The notes under the pieces are model-generated. The model saw nothing but the letters and a program-made list of their open reading frames with translations. It was not told the origin of the DNA and ran no database searches. Below are positions 43,227 through 53,467 of a stretch of DNA of 64,000 nucleotides, piece after piece. Each line of letters opens with the position of its first letter. Position 1 is the stretch's first letter. The translations under genes and the position numbers were made by a program. This DNA comes from Dipteronia dyeriana (lineage: Eukaryota > Streptophyta > Magnoliopsida > Sapindales > Sapindaceae), in the NCBI GenBank assembly GCA_032871835.1, contig CM065297.1, positions 72,031,253-72,095,252 of the forward strand. The letters run 5' to 3'.

Positions 43227-45702
43227 TGTAGGGAAAAACGGGTTAAAAACGCAACGGAAGTGTGATAAAAACGAATTTAGGGTTTGCGTATAAATAAATA
43301 AAATTCCCTTTTATGGAAGGAGAACATTAACCCTAGATTAATTGATGCATATAAAAGTATCGTACCTTTTTCGCGTGACGATTGAACAAGCACCGAATTG
43401 ATTCCGTAAGATCTTCCAATCCAATCATGAACGTGAATCACCTAGGAGTGTGGGCTCCCTTTCTTTAAATTTTATTCCTGAGGATGTAGACAAAGCAAAA
43501 AAAATATATTTGTTAGTTACAAATATCCTCCAAGAGAAAAATCCAAGAACGTCTGGTCACTTGAGAATTATCAATCAATTTGATTGAAACTCGTGTGAAA
43601 CTTGATTCAATGTTGTACACAAATCCCTTTTGATGTAAATGATATTAGTATACTACCGAAAACAAAAACGTTCCCCCTTTTTCTCTACTTGGCCGAATTC
43701 ACACACTATTGCTTAGAGATGATTGAATTTTGTCTAGAGTGAAATCAGATTTTTCTACCTCAAAATTCCTATGGTGGCCGAATTCTTCACTAAGAAATAT
43801 AGAGCTTGGCCAAATTCACCTCCAAATCACCTTATTCATGACCGAAATTAACCATGCACATATATATAGGATCATAAATCCTTTCCTAATAAGGATTCAC
43901 ATGGTAGACAAGAATCATTTCCTTAGGTGGATTTATTTGGCAGTTAAGAGTCATTATCTAAAAGGATATCTCACTACTCCTATAACCATATGTTTGTTGG
44001 CCGAATTTTATGTCTTTGTTATAGATTAGGAGAGTTCAATCTTTCCTAAGAAGGATTACTTGATGGACAAGAATCCTATCCTTAGGTAGATTAACTAGGT
44101 GTTTATGAATCCTTTTCAAATAAGAATTCTACCACTAAGTAGTTTTACTTGGTGACCAAGAATCCTTTTCCAAAAAGAATTCTTTCCTACACCAAGACTC
44201 ATAATCCAACTCAATAGTGTATTTGTAACCATATTAAAGACTTCCTAATTTGATTAGATAAATAACTCCTTTTATTTATCTACTTATCAAATGTAGTCTT
44301 TAACATTAACTATACTACCAACAATAGTATAGTTTTAGGAGACCATCTCCTAATAGGAATTTTTTTTGACTTTAAATTAAATAATTAATTAATCAACAAA
44401 TTAATTAATTTCCATTTAATTAAATAAAAATAAAATAAAAATAATATATATAAGCTATTCACCATAGCCTTTGCCGCCCATACCTAGTATAAAGGCCATA
44501 TATTACTTTTCTTATTTTATTAAATCCATTGGATCTTTATAAAAAGTCCACATGTGATCTAGACCTATTACAAAAAGAAACAAGTTCACATGCTTTATTA
44601 TAATTCTAGATGGACCCCTATTGGTCCGGTAGAATATATTAAGTGATCCATGCAAGTTCGTGTGGATTGGAGATCTTGGAGGGCTATCTAAATTTAAGCT
44701 CCAATAGACAAAACCCAATCACAATCAACAAATGATTAACTTAGGTCCAATCTATTTAATTTTAGTTCATTCCACTAAAGAACTAAAATTGAACTCTTAA
44801 ATAAAGATAGAATAAGTTGATGTTACTCATTCGTACCCTAGACAACCTTATTGGAGAAAGTGTATCCTCGTGAAGAATACCAATAATCGCCAAGAGCTCA
44901 TAGACCGCTTATAGCTCTCCGAGTTACCATATTTACTCATATGACCACATTTTGAACTTGGATATTTTGACTTGTCCAGAAGCCATGTTTCAATAGACAC
45001 TATTGAAAACTTAACGTTAAGATTTAATATCCAATGCCTCAAAACATCCAAATGATGGTATTATACTCTCATTCAATAAATGGAGATACGATGTCCATAT
45101 CTATAAATGAAGTCCTCTATCGATTAACAAATGAATACCACCAAACTATCGAGGATAGACTATGCTATGTAATCATAATCATTGATAGCTCAAATGATAA
45201 CAATTGCAACCATAAGTCCATCATTTATCTCAGGATTTAGATAGACTATTCGATTGTCTTCAAATGAAAACTTTTATCCATTGACGGTTCTAGATAAAGT
45301 ATTTCATTTTGATCCTATTCAATGCACCTAGTGCACTAGATTTTTTTGCCCTAAGACACTACACTTTGATGATTTTAGACTCATCATAAGACATTTGATT
45401 CCACTCAAATGCTAGCAAAAGAACCTACAAATTTGACAAGATGAAGGCACCCAACCTTCTATCTTAAGTTGTGAATATTATTCCTGACTAACTAAAGAAT
45501 TGTCTCTACCTTATACTTATCTAGATGTATGAACAATTCTTCTTTTCTCATAGTCTTTTGACCTTATGATTATTTACTTTTGACAATTATAATAGTTAAA
45601 CTATAAATGCTATAAGATTTGTTAAACTATAAATCACTTTATTAATATGAAACGATTGTTTATTATAATATTACACTCTTGCTATCGAGCATAATCCTAA
45701 CA
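43227..45702 (-). repeat. 3' LTR of Copia 3 (2476 bp)
   Basis: On the minus strand it starts TGTTAGGATTATGCTCGATA at 45702 and ends TTTTTCCCTACA-like at 43227. It contains a sense frame of 67 codons (44848-45051) that is also open in other copies of this LTR. Confidence 0.92.
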
Positions 45703-45713
45703 ATCTCCCACTT
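45703..45713 (-). promoter_or_regulatory. Polypurine tract, Copia 3
   Basis: AAGTGGGAGAT on the minus strand, between the pol stop (45717-45719) and the LTR. Confidence 0.88.
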
Positions 45714-45716
45714 GCT

Positions 45717-47657
45717 CTATAACAAATGTGTCATATCTCTCATCCCCATGTTCTCTAGAAGCCCATCAAAACTTTTTTTAGAAAGAGCCTTTGTAAAGGG
45801 ATCTGCTAGATTTTCTGCTGACGCGATCTTGGTAATCGTCACATCACCCCTATGCACAATTTCCCTTAGAAGGTGATACTTTCTTTCAATGTGTTTCCCT
45901 ATCTTATGACTTCTTGGTTCTCTCGAATTAGCCACTACTCCACTATTGTCATAATAGATAGTGATCTGCTTATTCGCATCTGGAACCACTTTTATGTCAA
46001 TCAAGAATTGGCGAAGCCAAACAGCCTTTTTAGCAGCCTCGCATGCGGCAACATACTCGGCTTCCATGGTGGAATCAGTAATACAAGATTGCTTGATACT
46101 CCTCCATATGACTGCCCCTCCTCCAATGGTAAACACAGATCCTGATATCGATCTCCTAGAGTCAGAATCTGACTGAAAATCAGAATTTGTATACCCAACG
46201 GGAATGAAATTCCTTCCAGAGTATACAAGCATATAATCTCTCGTTCTCCTAAGATACTTGAAAATATACTTGACTGCCGTCCAGTGATCAGGACCAGGCT
46301 TCGATTGAAACCTGCTAACTATGCCAACAACAAAACAAATATCTAGTCTAGTGCAGAGCATTGCATACATAAGACTTCCAACTACCGATGCATATGAAAC
46401 CCTACTCATGAATTGCTCTTCATGCTCATTCTTAGGAACTTGTTCCTTAGAAAGTTTGATTCCATGCCTGAAAGGTAACATACCTTTCTTGGAATCTTGC
46501 ATGGAAAACCTAGACAGGATTTTATCTATGTATGAAGCTTGGGATAATGCAATCGTTCTATTCTTTCTATCCCTTATGACTTGGATACCAAGATTATAAC
46601 TTGCTTCTCCCAAGTCCTTCATATCAAATTGTTTTGCTAACCATTCTTCTATTGATGTCAATACACCTACATCGTTTTCGATGAGTAGTATATCATCAAC
46701 GTAAAGAACTAGGAAAACCAACTTGTCGCCTTTAATCCTTTTGTAAACACAAGGTTTATCAAGGTTTTGAATAAATAAAAAACCTTTAACGGCTTGATCG
46801 AACCTTATGTTCCAGGATCTGGATGCTTGCTTCAATCCATATATGGATCTTTGCAACTTGCATACCCTTTCCTCTTGGCCCTTTTCAATGAATCCTTCTG
46901 GTTGCATCATATCGATGCTTTCGTCAAGACTTCCATTAAGGAAAGCTGTCTTGACATCCATTTTCCAAATCGCTAGGTCAAGAGATTCCGCAATGGATAA
47001 GAGTATCCTAATGGATTTAAGCATGGCCACATGAGAGAAGGTTTCTTCATAATCAATACATTCCTTCTATATATAACCTTTAGCTACCAATCTAGCCTTA
47101 AAGGTTATCATCTTTCCATCCATTCCTCTTTTCCTATTGTATACCCACTTGCACCCGATGGGTTTTATCCTTTTAGGCAAGTCTACAAGAGACGAGACTT
47201 TATTTTTGAACATAGATTCAATTTCGGATTGCATTGCCTTCTGCCAATGGCGACAATCAACATCTTTTATTGCTTCCTTGTACGTATAGGGATCATCGTC
47301 GTCCGAAAGATTCTCTATAGATTCTCCTAGACCGATGTATCTCTCGGGTGGTCTAACAACCCTCCCACTACGACGAGGTATGGTAGATTGTTGATCTTGT
47401 GTTGGTGAACTTACAATTAGGCTTGCTTGCGAAACCTCTTGTGGAATTGTATCTCCTAAAAGATCATTTAGGACAATTCTACTTTTAGGAACAAAATTAT
47501 TCATATAGTTCTCGTCTAGAAATTTGGCATTTGTCGAAACAAATACTTTAAGATCTGAAGGACTATAAAAATAATATCCTTTTGTTCTTTTTGGATACCC
47601 TACAAATATGCATGTTTCTGAACGGGACTCTATCTTATCTGTCTTTCCTTTTAACAC
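45717..47657 (-). pseudogene. pol: Copia 3 integrase C-term, RT and RNase H (one internal stop)
   Basis: One frame with a single in-frame TAG at 47067-47069; the piece after it, 47030-45717, is open for 437 codons. Before the stop: KTDKIESRSETCIFVGYPKR (integrase C-domain), RRSGRVVRPPERY, and the RT start HWQKAMQSEIESMFKN with IGCKWVYNRKRGMDGKM. In the 437-residue part: KMDVKTAFLNGSLDES (residues 23-38), YGLKQASRSW (64-73), catalytic YVDD (110-113), LSQASYIDKIL (162-172), GSLMYAMLCTRLDI (218-231). RNase H starts near 280 with YTNSDF (the first Asp of Y-x-D-x-D is Asn), then STMEAEYVAACEAAKKAVW and YYDNSGVVANSREPRSHKIG. The natural stop is 45717-45719. RT is probably intact in sequence; the RNase H change and upstream breaks mean it is not functional as it stands. 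Confidence 0.9.
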
Positions 47658-48360
47658 GTGCGCAGGACATCCAAATATCCTTAAGTGTTGTAAACTAGAC
47701 TTTTGAACAGTCTACAACTCATGCGGTGTTTAAGGAACCGACTTATATGGTACATCGTTTAGAATATACATGGCAGTTTGTAAAGCGTATCCCCAAAAAG
47801 AACTAGGAAGTGTTGAATAACTCAACATAGACCTAACCATATCCAAAAGAGTTCTATTTCTCCTTTCTGCCATCCCATTTTGTTAAGGTATCCTTGGTGC
47901 AAAAAACTGAGAAATTATCCATTATCAATAAGATATTGTTGAAACTCACCAGATAGATATTCTCCACCACGATCGGACCTCAAGATTTTTATGCGTTTCT
48001 CAAGCTGATTTTCTACTTCATATTTAAATGCTTTGAACATATCAAAAGCATCCGACTTATGTCTCATGAGATACACATAGCCAAATATTGAGTGATCATC
48101 CGTGAAAGTGATGAAGTACTCATATCCACCTCTAGCTTGAATGCACATAGGTCCACACACATCAGTGTGTATCAATCCTAAACATTCGATGGCTCTTGGA
48201 TCTTTAGTCGTAAACGACCTTTTAGTCATTTTACCTTCCAAACAAGATTCACAAGTTGGTAGATCATCAACCTTTAATTCACTTAGAGATCCATCACATA
48301 CCAATCTTTTAATCCTATTAAGGTTGATAAGACCTAAGCGCAAATGCCATAGTTAGGTTT
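47658..48360 (-). pseudogene. pol: Copia 3 integrase N-domain and core
   Basis: Open at 48343-47915. The zinc-binding domain has LRLGLINLNRIKRL (the second His, usually L-G-H-I, is Leu) and CESCLEGKMTKRSF. The core has LIHTDVCGPM (first Asp), FITFTDDHSIFGYVYLM (second Asp) and LRSDRGGEYLSGEF. A single-base loss near 47918 shifts the frame; the third acidic region (QQNG-x-x-E-R-R) is readable in the next frame at about 47870. Further stops near 47730 and 47690. Confidence 0.85.
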
Positions 48361-48389
48361 CATCTTTTGATACTTTTACTCTTTTATGA

Positions 48390-48794
48390 TTAGGTTCCGT
48401 TGATTCTGTGTCTAACAAGTGAGAGATATTTCCATGCAAATAGAAAAATCCATTTGACAATGTACCTATGTAAAATAATTTTGTCATTCTTACTAATAAT
48501 AAGAGTTTTATTACAAGTAACCGAATAACCAAATTTATTTAAACAAGAAACTGAAATTAAATTCCTCTTGAATTGAGGTACATAGTAAACGTCTATTAAA
48601 TCTAAATGCCTATTAGAATCTAAACTAATTCTAATATCTCCAACTGCACTAGCAGACACCAACGCTCCATTGCCTAATCGCAGTTTGAATTCATTCTTAT
48701 TAAGCCTTCTCCTTTCCTTGAACCCCTGTAAGGAAAAACAAACATGATTAGTGGCTTCGGAGTCTATGATCCAAGAATCCATAGAATCCGTCAA
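48390..48794 (-). pseudogene. pol: Copia 3 protease
   Basis: Minus frame with SWIIDSEATNHVCFSLQGF at about 48776-48720, where the active site D-S-G-A reads D-S-E-A (Gly to Glu, one G-to-A change). Then NEFKLRLGNGALVSASAVGD and VYYVPQFKRNLISVSCLNK (flap and C-terminal parts). A frameshift near 48470 separates it from integrase. The protease would cut the Gag-Pol polyprotein. Confidence 0.83.
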
Positions 48795-48829
48795 AAAACA
48801 TGTTTCAAGATAATTAATATTACCTTCTT

Positions 48830-49621
48830 CCTTTCCTTGAGACTTTGGGCAATTTATTTTCCAATGTCCGTTTTCACCACAAAGGAAACACTTTCCTTTG
48901 ATCTTGGTTACTTCCTTTGTCTCCTTCTTTGTAGGTCCTAGTTACTTTTTCTTCTGTTGTTTCTTGACCTTCTTACGGGTCTTAACAGTAGCAACTTTAC
49001 CTACGGTATGAATCTCTTGACCCTTTCCTTTCACAAAGATCTTTTCCTCGCTTTGAACATTATGCATCAGGCCTTGCAAGGTGTATTCCTTATTATTCAA
49101 GGTGCAGTCCAACTTGAATTGATCAAAGGAATCCGATAGTGAGTTGACAATAATGTCAATTTGGTCTCACCATCTATCTCAGCACCATTCGGTTCAGCAA
49201 TGTTGAGATGTGCTATGACTTTCATCATGTGATCTTTCACAGCCAGTCTGAGTTTCATCCTAAGATTCATAAAAGTAGTCACTGTCTCTCTCTAAGTCGT
49301 CCTAGACCTCATAGCAAACATCTCCTCTAGAGACATCATTATATCGGCAGTAGTCTCCATTCCTTCATGTTGCTGTTGCAACACATCGGAGATAATGGCC
49401 ATAATGTAACATTTAGCCATCTCATCATAAGACTCCCACTGCTGATACTCATCTCTTTGCTCCTGAGTAGATTCATTAGTAGGAGTAGGTGGTTTAGGTG
49501 TGCACAGAACGAACTTATGCTTTTCGGATTGCACTAGAAGCCCAATTTTCCTTTTCCTTGTGACATAATTATCACCAGTTAAAGTATTGTCTTTAAGGAT
49601 GTTGATTAGGAATGGGGTCAT
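48830..49621 (-). pseudogene. gag: Copia 3 gag
   Basis: Start chosen at the ATG 49619-49621 (MTPFLINILKDNTLTGDNYV), which aligns with the gag start of Copia 1. The core continues through LVQSEKHKFVLCTPK, EMAKCYIMAIISDVLQQQHE and SLEEMFAMRSRTT. A TAG at 49292-49294 is in frame with the next piece (VTTFMNLRMKLRLAVKDHMM). A frameshift near 49140 follows. The Lys-rich region and zinc knuckle CFLCGENGHWKINC (48849-48890) close the gene. Confidence 0.85.
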
Positions 49622-50978
49622 GATTTCTGAACAGTAACAAAAATTATATATGAGTAAATAATCAGGATTAAGCACTTTTGAATATTTATCTTGAATAAAA
49701 TAAAATAATTCAATCGTAAAAATTCAACGGTGATCCGACATCCATAAATGTCACGCCTCATTTGGGAGTTCGCAGTATTTACTAGTTGGACTAGGTCCCA
49801 CCTAATTATTAACATAAAAACCAATGTTGTCAATTTTAGCCTTGCGATTTTATTAACAAGAACTCTTGGGAGGATATTAATAAATTAACATTGAGTGTGT
49901 TACCAAGTTATTGACCTTCAGTAGAATCCCTCACGAATATCCCTCCTTTGGGAGTAGATATCATTTGGGCTAATTGTCTAGTCTATCCTTGTAAGGAAGT
50001 ATCTTGCTAAATTCCATTCATGAATACCTCTTGGGAAGGTTATTCACGAAACATAAAGCTCAACTAAACTTGGAGGCCGTAGGTGTACTAAAACACCTTC
50101 TCCCACTCAATTGTTTAAGGAGTGTGATCGAATTCCAAGAAATTATTTACCAAGTTATCTAGATGCCAATTTAGATACTCAAACCATTCAATGCATGTTC
50201 ATACCAAAAGAGATATATGAGTGACACTCCTATTCTATATGACATGTTATCAAACAATGACAAATATTGCGATATTTACAATAATATAAATAGCTACAAT
50301 TTTGGTCCATCCTAGAAAAACAAGTAAATTCCATATATCTTGGAATACAAGAACTTCTTTCTTGGCGAACAAATCTTCACGCGACCTACGTCGTTCAGAC
50401 TCCCTCGGCTACCTCCCATGGGTATGCACACCCCTCGCCCTTACCCATGGGTGTGCAGATGCCACAAACCCATAAAGGGCTGCCATGCACAGCCCATGGC
50501 TACCAAAGGGGCTGCCATGGGCAGCCCATGCCACAACAAACGTGGTTGCGCGCTCTTCGCACGCACATTCGTTGTTATGGCTTGCACAGTCCCAAACTTG
50601 TTCCAGTCACTCCTAATTCTTAAAACCTTCGAGTCTTCGAAACTTGAATGTATTACAGAAGAATTTACATAACAAACTACTACAGCTTTTTTTTTATTAC
50701 AACAACAAAAATAAAAATTAGCAACTACCAAAAAGGAAATTATGGCGATAATAGACTACCCTTCTTGTTACAATCCCAAAACAAAATTACATTGAAATTC
50801 TAGGACCAAAATGGAACAGTAACAAACCACATATAAAACATATATATATCCATGCATTCCAACTTAAATATATATGCGAATACCTAGAGTGTCATCTCTT
50901 TCTAAAACATGCATATATATATAAAAAAAAAAAGAAAAATATTCACGTACATACATCAATTAATCAAGGGTACAACCA
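49622..50978 (-). other. Copia 3 leader with GC-rich repeated block
   Basis: About 1.36 kb between primer site and gag with no supported gene. At 50405-50545 is a GC-rich block: CCCATGGGTRTGCA occurs at about 50416 and 50444, and GGGCTGCCATG-x-x-CAGCCCATG at about 50477 and 50509, the latter near-palindromic. The rest is AT-rich with microsatellite-like TATATA runs near 50840 and 50915. Confidence 0.55.
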
Positions 50979-50991
50979 GTCTCTGATACCA
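50979..50991 (-). promoter_or_regulatory. Primer binding site, Copia 3
   Basis: TGGTATCAGAGAC on the minus strand, two bases from the 5' LTR; tRNA-Met type. Confidence 0.85.
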
Positions 50992-50993
50992 AT

Positions 50994-53462
50994 TGTAGGG
51001 AAAACCGGGTTAAAAACGCAACGGAAGCGTGATAAAAACGAATCTAGGGTTTGCGTATAAATATAAAGGTTTCCCTTTTATGCAACAAGAACCTTAACTC
51101 TAGATTAATTGATGTATATAAAAGTATCGTACCTTTTTCGCATGACGATTGAACAAACGGCGAATTGATTCCTCAAGATCTTCCAATTCAATCACGAACG
51201 TGAATCACCTAGGAGTGTGGGCTCCCTTTCTTTAAATTGTATTCCTAAGGATGGAGACAAAGCAAAAATCTTTTCTTTGTTATTTACAAATATCTTCCTA
51301 GACAAAAATCCAAGAACGTCCGGTCACTTGTGAATTATCAATCAATTTGATTGAAACTCGTGTGAATCTTGATTTGATGTTGTACACAAAATGCTTTTGA
51401 TGTAAAGGATATTAGTATACTATCGAAAACAAAAACGTTCCCCTTTTTTCTCTACTTGGCTGAATTCACACACTATTGCTTAGAGATGATTGAATTTTGT
51501 CTAGAGTAAAATCAGATTTATCTACCTCAAAATTCCTATGGTGGCCGAATTCTTCACTAAGAAATATAGAGCTTGACCAAATTCACCTCCAAATCACCAT
51601 AGTCATGACCGAAATTCACCATGCACATATATATATAGGATCATAAATCCTTTCCTAAGAAGGACTCACTTGGTTGGCAAGAATCCTTTCCTTAGGTGGA
51701 TTTATTTGGTAGTTAAGAGTCCTTAACTAAAAGGATATCTAACTACTCCTATAACCATATGTTTGTTGGCCGAATTTTATGTCTTTGTTATAGATTAGGA
51801 GAGTTCAATCTTTTCTAAAAAGGATTACTTGATGGACAAGAATCCTATCCTTAGGTAGATTAACTAGGTGGTTATGAATCCTTTTCAAATAAGAATTCTA
51901 CCACTAAGTAGTTTTACTTGGTGACCAAGAATCCTTTTCCAAAAAGAATTCTTTCCTACACCAAGACTCCTAATCCAACTCAATAGTGTATTTGTAACCA
52001 TATTAAAGACTTCCTAATTTGATTAGATAAATAACTCCTTTTATTTATCTACTTATCAAATATAGTCTTTAACATTAACTATACTACCAACAATAGTATA
52101 GTTTTAGAAGATCATCTCCTAATAGGAAAAGATTTTGACTTTAATTATTCAACAAATTAATTAATTTCCATTTAATTAAATAATAATAAAACAAAAATAA
52201 TATATATAAGCTATTCACCATAACCTTTGCCGCCCATACCTAGTATAAAGGCCATATATTATTTTTCTTATTTTATTAAATCCATTGGACCTTAATAAAA
52301 ATTCCACATGTGAACTAGACCTATTCTTATAAAAAGAAACAAGTTCACATGCCTTATTACAATTCTAGATGGATCATTTATTGGTCCGGTAGAATATATT
52401 AAGTGATCCATGCAAGTTCGTATGGATTGGGGTTCTTGGCGGGCTATCTGAATTTAAACTCCAATAGACACAACCCAATCACAATCAACAAATGATTCAC
52501 TTAGGTCCAATCTATTTAATTTTAGTTCATTCCACTAAAGAACTAAAATTGAACTCTTAAATAAAGATAGAATAAGTTGATGTTACTCATTTGTACCCTA
52601 AACAATCTTATTGGAGAAAGTGTATCCTCGTGAAGAATACCAGTAATCGCCAAGAGCTCATAGACAGCCTATAGCTCTCCAAGTTACCATATTTACTCAT
52701 ATGACCACATTTTGAACTTGGATATTTTGATTTGTCCAGAAGCCATGTTTCAATAGACACTATTGAAAACTTAACGTTAAGATTTAATATCCAATACCTC
52801 AAAGCATCCATATGATGGTACTCTACTCTCATTCAATAAATGCAGCCACGATGTCTATATTTATAAATGAAGTCCTCTACCGATTAATAAATGGATACCA
52901 CCAAACTATCGAGAATAGACTATGCTATATAATCGTACTAATTGATAGCTCAAATGATAACACTTGCAACCATAAATCCATCATTTATCTCAGGATTGAG
53001 ATATACTCTCCGATTGTCTTCAAATGAAAAATTTTATCCATCGACGGTTCTAGATAAAGTATTTCGTTTTTATCCTATTCATTGCACCCAGTGCACTAGA
53101 TTCTTTTGCCCAAAGGCACCGCACTTTGATGATTTTAGACTCATCATAACACATTTGATCCCACTCAAATGCTAGCAAAAGAATCTACAACTTTGACAAG
53201 ATGAAGGCACCCAACCTTTTATCTTAAGTTGTGAATATTATTCAAGACTAACTAAAGAATTGTATCTACTTCATACATATCTAGATGTATGAACAATTCT
53301 TCTTTTCTTATAGTCTTTTGACCTTATGATTATTTACTTTTGACAATTATAATAGATAAACTATAAATGCTATAAGATTTGTTAAACTAGAAATCACTTT
53401 ATTCTTATGAAACGATTGTTAATTATAATATTACACTCTTGCTATCAAGCATAATCCTAACT
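50994..53462 (-). repeat. 5' LTR of Copia 3 (2469 bp)
   Basis: Closely matches 43227-45702. Small differences include a loss in the TTAATTAA block near 52145. It carries a 74-codon sense frame at 52608-52832. Confidence 0.92.
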
Positions 53463-53467
53463 ATTTT

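Larger units (their letters stand above)
43227..53462 (-). mobile_element. Copia element 3, full length (10.2 kb), TSD atttt
   Basis: Complete reverse-oriented Ty1/Copia element. LTRs are 2476 bp (43227-45702) and 2469 bp (50994-53462), starting TGTAGGG on plus and ending CCTAACA/CCTAACT. atttt flanks it at 43222-43226 and 53463-53467. The terminal A of the right LTR has become T. The primer site is tRNA-Met type, with a long leader, gag, protease, integrase, RT and RNase H. Domain motifs are close to Copia 1, so it is the same lineage (perhaps Bianca) but with unrelated LTR sequence. It inserted in the protease of Tat E. It is the least decayed element here. Confidence 0.93.

Noticed and set aside
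50340..50672. 110-codon plus frame over the GC-rich leader block of Copia 3
   Set aside because: Repeats explain the lack of stops; it opposes the element's sense strand and shows no domain.
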